The notes under the pieces are model-generated. The model was not told the origin of the DNA. It saw nothing but the letters and a program-made list of their open reading frames with translations, and did not search any database. Below, one piece after another: positions 21,812 through 22,704 of a DNA stretch of 22,704 bases. The stretch spans positions 1 through 22,704 of the IMG/VR virus record IMGVR_UViG_3300020162_001673, one strand, 5' to 3'. Origin of the DNA: a virus. The translations under genes and the position numbers were made by a program. Position 1 is the first letter of the stretch. Every line of letters begins with the position of its first letter.

Positions 21812-22616
21812 TGATTTTACTTTGCGCCTCTTCTTTAGAAACTGAGGAATTAATGATGTTTGTTATTTGGTCTGATTGTAAGATATCTTGGATTTCTTGA
21901 GCTAGGTTATCTTTTTCAAGTTGATCTTTAGCTAATTCTTTTTCAGTTTTAGGTTTACCGTCTGTAACTTTGAATGGAGTAATATATGTTTTTAATATAT
22001 TTTGTATATCTTTCATGGTTTCAGATTCACCTGTGTTTGCAACAGATATAAAATTATCACCAAACAAATCTTGATACCCTTTAAAGTTTTTAGTTACATC
22101 TTTCCATGTATTTAATACCGCACCAGGCATTAGACTTCTATCTTTACCCTCTGATTTTTCAAATCGCTCTTGATTACGTTTTAGTGAATTTTCTAAATCA
22201 GTATAAACATATAACATCATTACATCATATCCTGCTTCTTTTAATTGATTAACCAATTTAAGAGTTTGATTATAAGATGCTGATGTTCCATCTAAAATGA
22301 ATGATTCACGATTTTCTATTGTTTGAGGGAGATCTCCTTTTATTCCTCTTTTTGGATTACCTTTTAACTTATCTGTTGCCACTCTCATAGCTTGCATAAA
22401 TTTACTTCTATCTTCAGCATCTGCTGCTTTTTGATTTAAAGTAAAATCTTGCTCTTTTGATAAAGCAGCAATAGTATCATCTAAGTTTAAAGTTTTTAAA
22501 CCAGATAAATTTAACCCTCCTAAAATAGTACCTTTTCCAGCACCTGGAGCTCCAGCAAGGATAATAGCTTTTGGGTTGGATTGTACCTCCTTTAATAATT
22601 GGATTAAACTTATCAT
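21795..22616 (-). CDS. P-loop kinase (zeta-toxin/AAA-like) with amphipathic N-terminus
   Basis: 273 residues. The N-terminal MISLIQLLKEVQ resembles the shared segment. Walker A GAPGAGKGT at 22-30, a possible substrate-binding LNLDD (44-48), FILDGTSAS (about 106-114) as Walker B region, and a basic LENSLKRNQERF lid. The arrangement resembles zeta-toxin-type and related small-molecule kinases of phages; substrate unknown. The C-terminal 60 residues are charged and helical with no domain recognised. No clear L/I-x-E/[AGS] site follows the N-terminal segment. Starts 11 bp after the partial upstream gene. Confidence 0.82.
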   Translation of the reverse strand: MISLIQLLKEVQSNPKAIILAGAPGAGKGTILGGLNLSGLKTLNLDDTIAALSKEQDFTLNQKAADAEDRSKFMQAMRVATDKLKGNPKRGIKGDLPQTIENRESFILDGTSASYNQTLKLVNQLKEAGYDVMMLYVYTDLENSLKRNQERFEKSEGKDRSLMPGAVLNTWKDVTKNFKGYQDLFGDNFISVANTGESETMKDIQNILKTYITPFKVTDGKPKTEKELAKDQLEKDNLAQEIQDILQSDQITNIINSSVSKEEAQSKINEFIR

Positions 22617-22627
22617 GATTATACGTA

Positions 22628-22704
22628 TTATGCTTCTTTTTTGACTTGTGTTTTAAATTCGGTAAATACAGGCGCTTCATTTGGATTTTCTAAATCAAAT
22701 AAAC
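22628..22704 (-). CDS. C-terminal end of an upstream gene (partial)
   Basis: An open frame enters from the right edge and stops at TAA 22628-22630, giving the last 24 residues: LFDLENPNEAPVFTEF followed by a basic KTQVKKEA end. The tight 11-bp spacing to the kinase ATG supports a real operon gene. Too short to name. Confidence 0.55.
   Translation of the reverse strand, partial: LFDLENPNEAPVFTEFKTQVKKEA

Noticed and set aside
22477-22680. 67-codon minus-strand frame overlapping the kinase start
   Set aside because: Out-of-frame shadow of the P-loop kinase N-terminus, Lys/Asn/Tyr-rich as expected for AT-rich noise.
1-22704. tRNA genes, CRISPR arrays, insertion sequences, integrase or attachment sites
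   Set aside because: Read for cloverleaf-like segments, direct-repeat arrays and transposase motifs on both strands; none seen. Gaps are too short for most of these.

Overview
The window is part of the late/structural region of a large T4-like myovirus. It is AT-rich, and all 28 genes (two of them cut by the window edges) lie on the minus strand, so transcription runs right to left. The phage identity rests on a recognisable head block: terminase large subunit (T4 gp17-like), portal (gp20-like), prohead protease (gp21-like), scaffold core (gp22-like) and major capsid protein (gp23-like, cut by the left edge). The host cannot be read directly. Start codons lack clear Shine-Dalgarno sequences and sit behind A/T-rich leaders, and one secreted protein has a signal peptide ending in SFSQ. 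Both fit a Bacteroidota host; this is inference.

Layout in transcription order. (1) 22704-13217: a tightly packed run of 14 intact genes plus a partial one, with many 1-17 bp overlaps: P-loop kinase, a 674-residue multidomain protein (nucleotidyltransferase, two zinc-metallopeptidase-like domains, a Cys/His/Asp domain, a zinc ribbon), HAD-type phosphatase, zinc-ribbon protein, membrane-anchored GAF-like protein, acidic protein, histone-H1-like basic protein, EF-hand protein, conserved unknown, nuclease-like protein, a DUF5872-like protein, a Cys-motif protein, a cupin-like protein and a small unknown. It ends at a strong minus-strand terminator (13135-13165). (2) 13106-2730: FAD-dependent oxidoreductase, NadR/AAA_28-like kinase, charged internal-protein candidate, an overlapping pair of membrane/coiled-coil genes (possible spanins), terminase, portal, three core-protein candidates, prohead protease. 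It ends at a second terminator (2684-2707). (3) 2539-1: scaffold and major capsid protein behind a 190-bp leader with two inverted repeats.

The most interesting signal is shared across otherwise unrelated proteins. Many begin with a short amphipathic segment of the type M-x(2-6)-L-x-x-[IVL]-[IVL]-[KR]-E, and many carry L/I-x-E followed by A, G or S, the known cleavage pattern of T4-type prohead proteases, just after that segment or between domains. I infer a capsid-targeting and processing system that loads a large set of enzymes (nucleotidyltransferase, peptidases, phosphatase, kinase, nuclease-like) and DNA-binding proteins into the prohead, where the gp21-like protease releases them. The 674-residue protein looks like a polyprotein with candidate cleavage sites at its domain boundaries. 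This comes from reading the sequence and has not been tested.

No tRNA, CRISPR array, insertion sequence, integrase or plus-strand gene was found. The largest gene-free stretch is 2540-2729.
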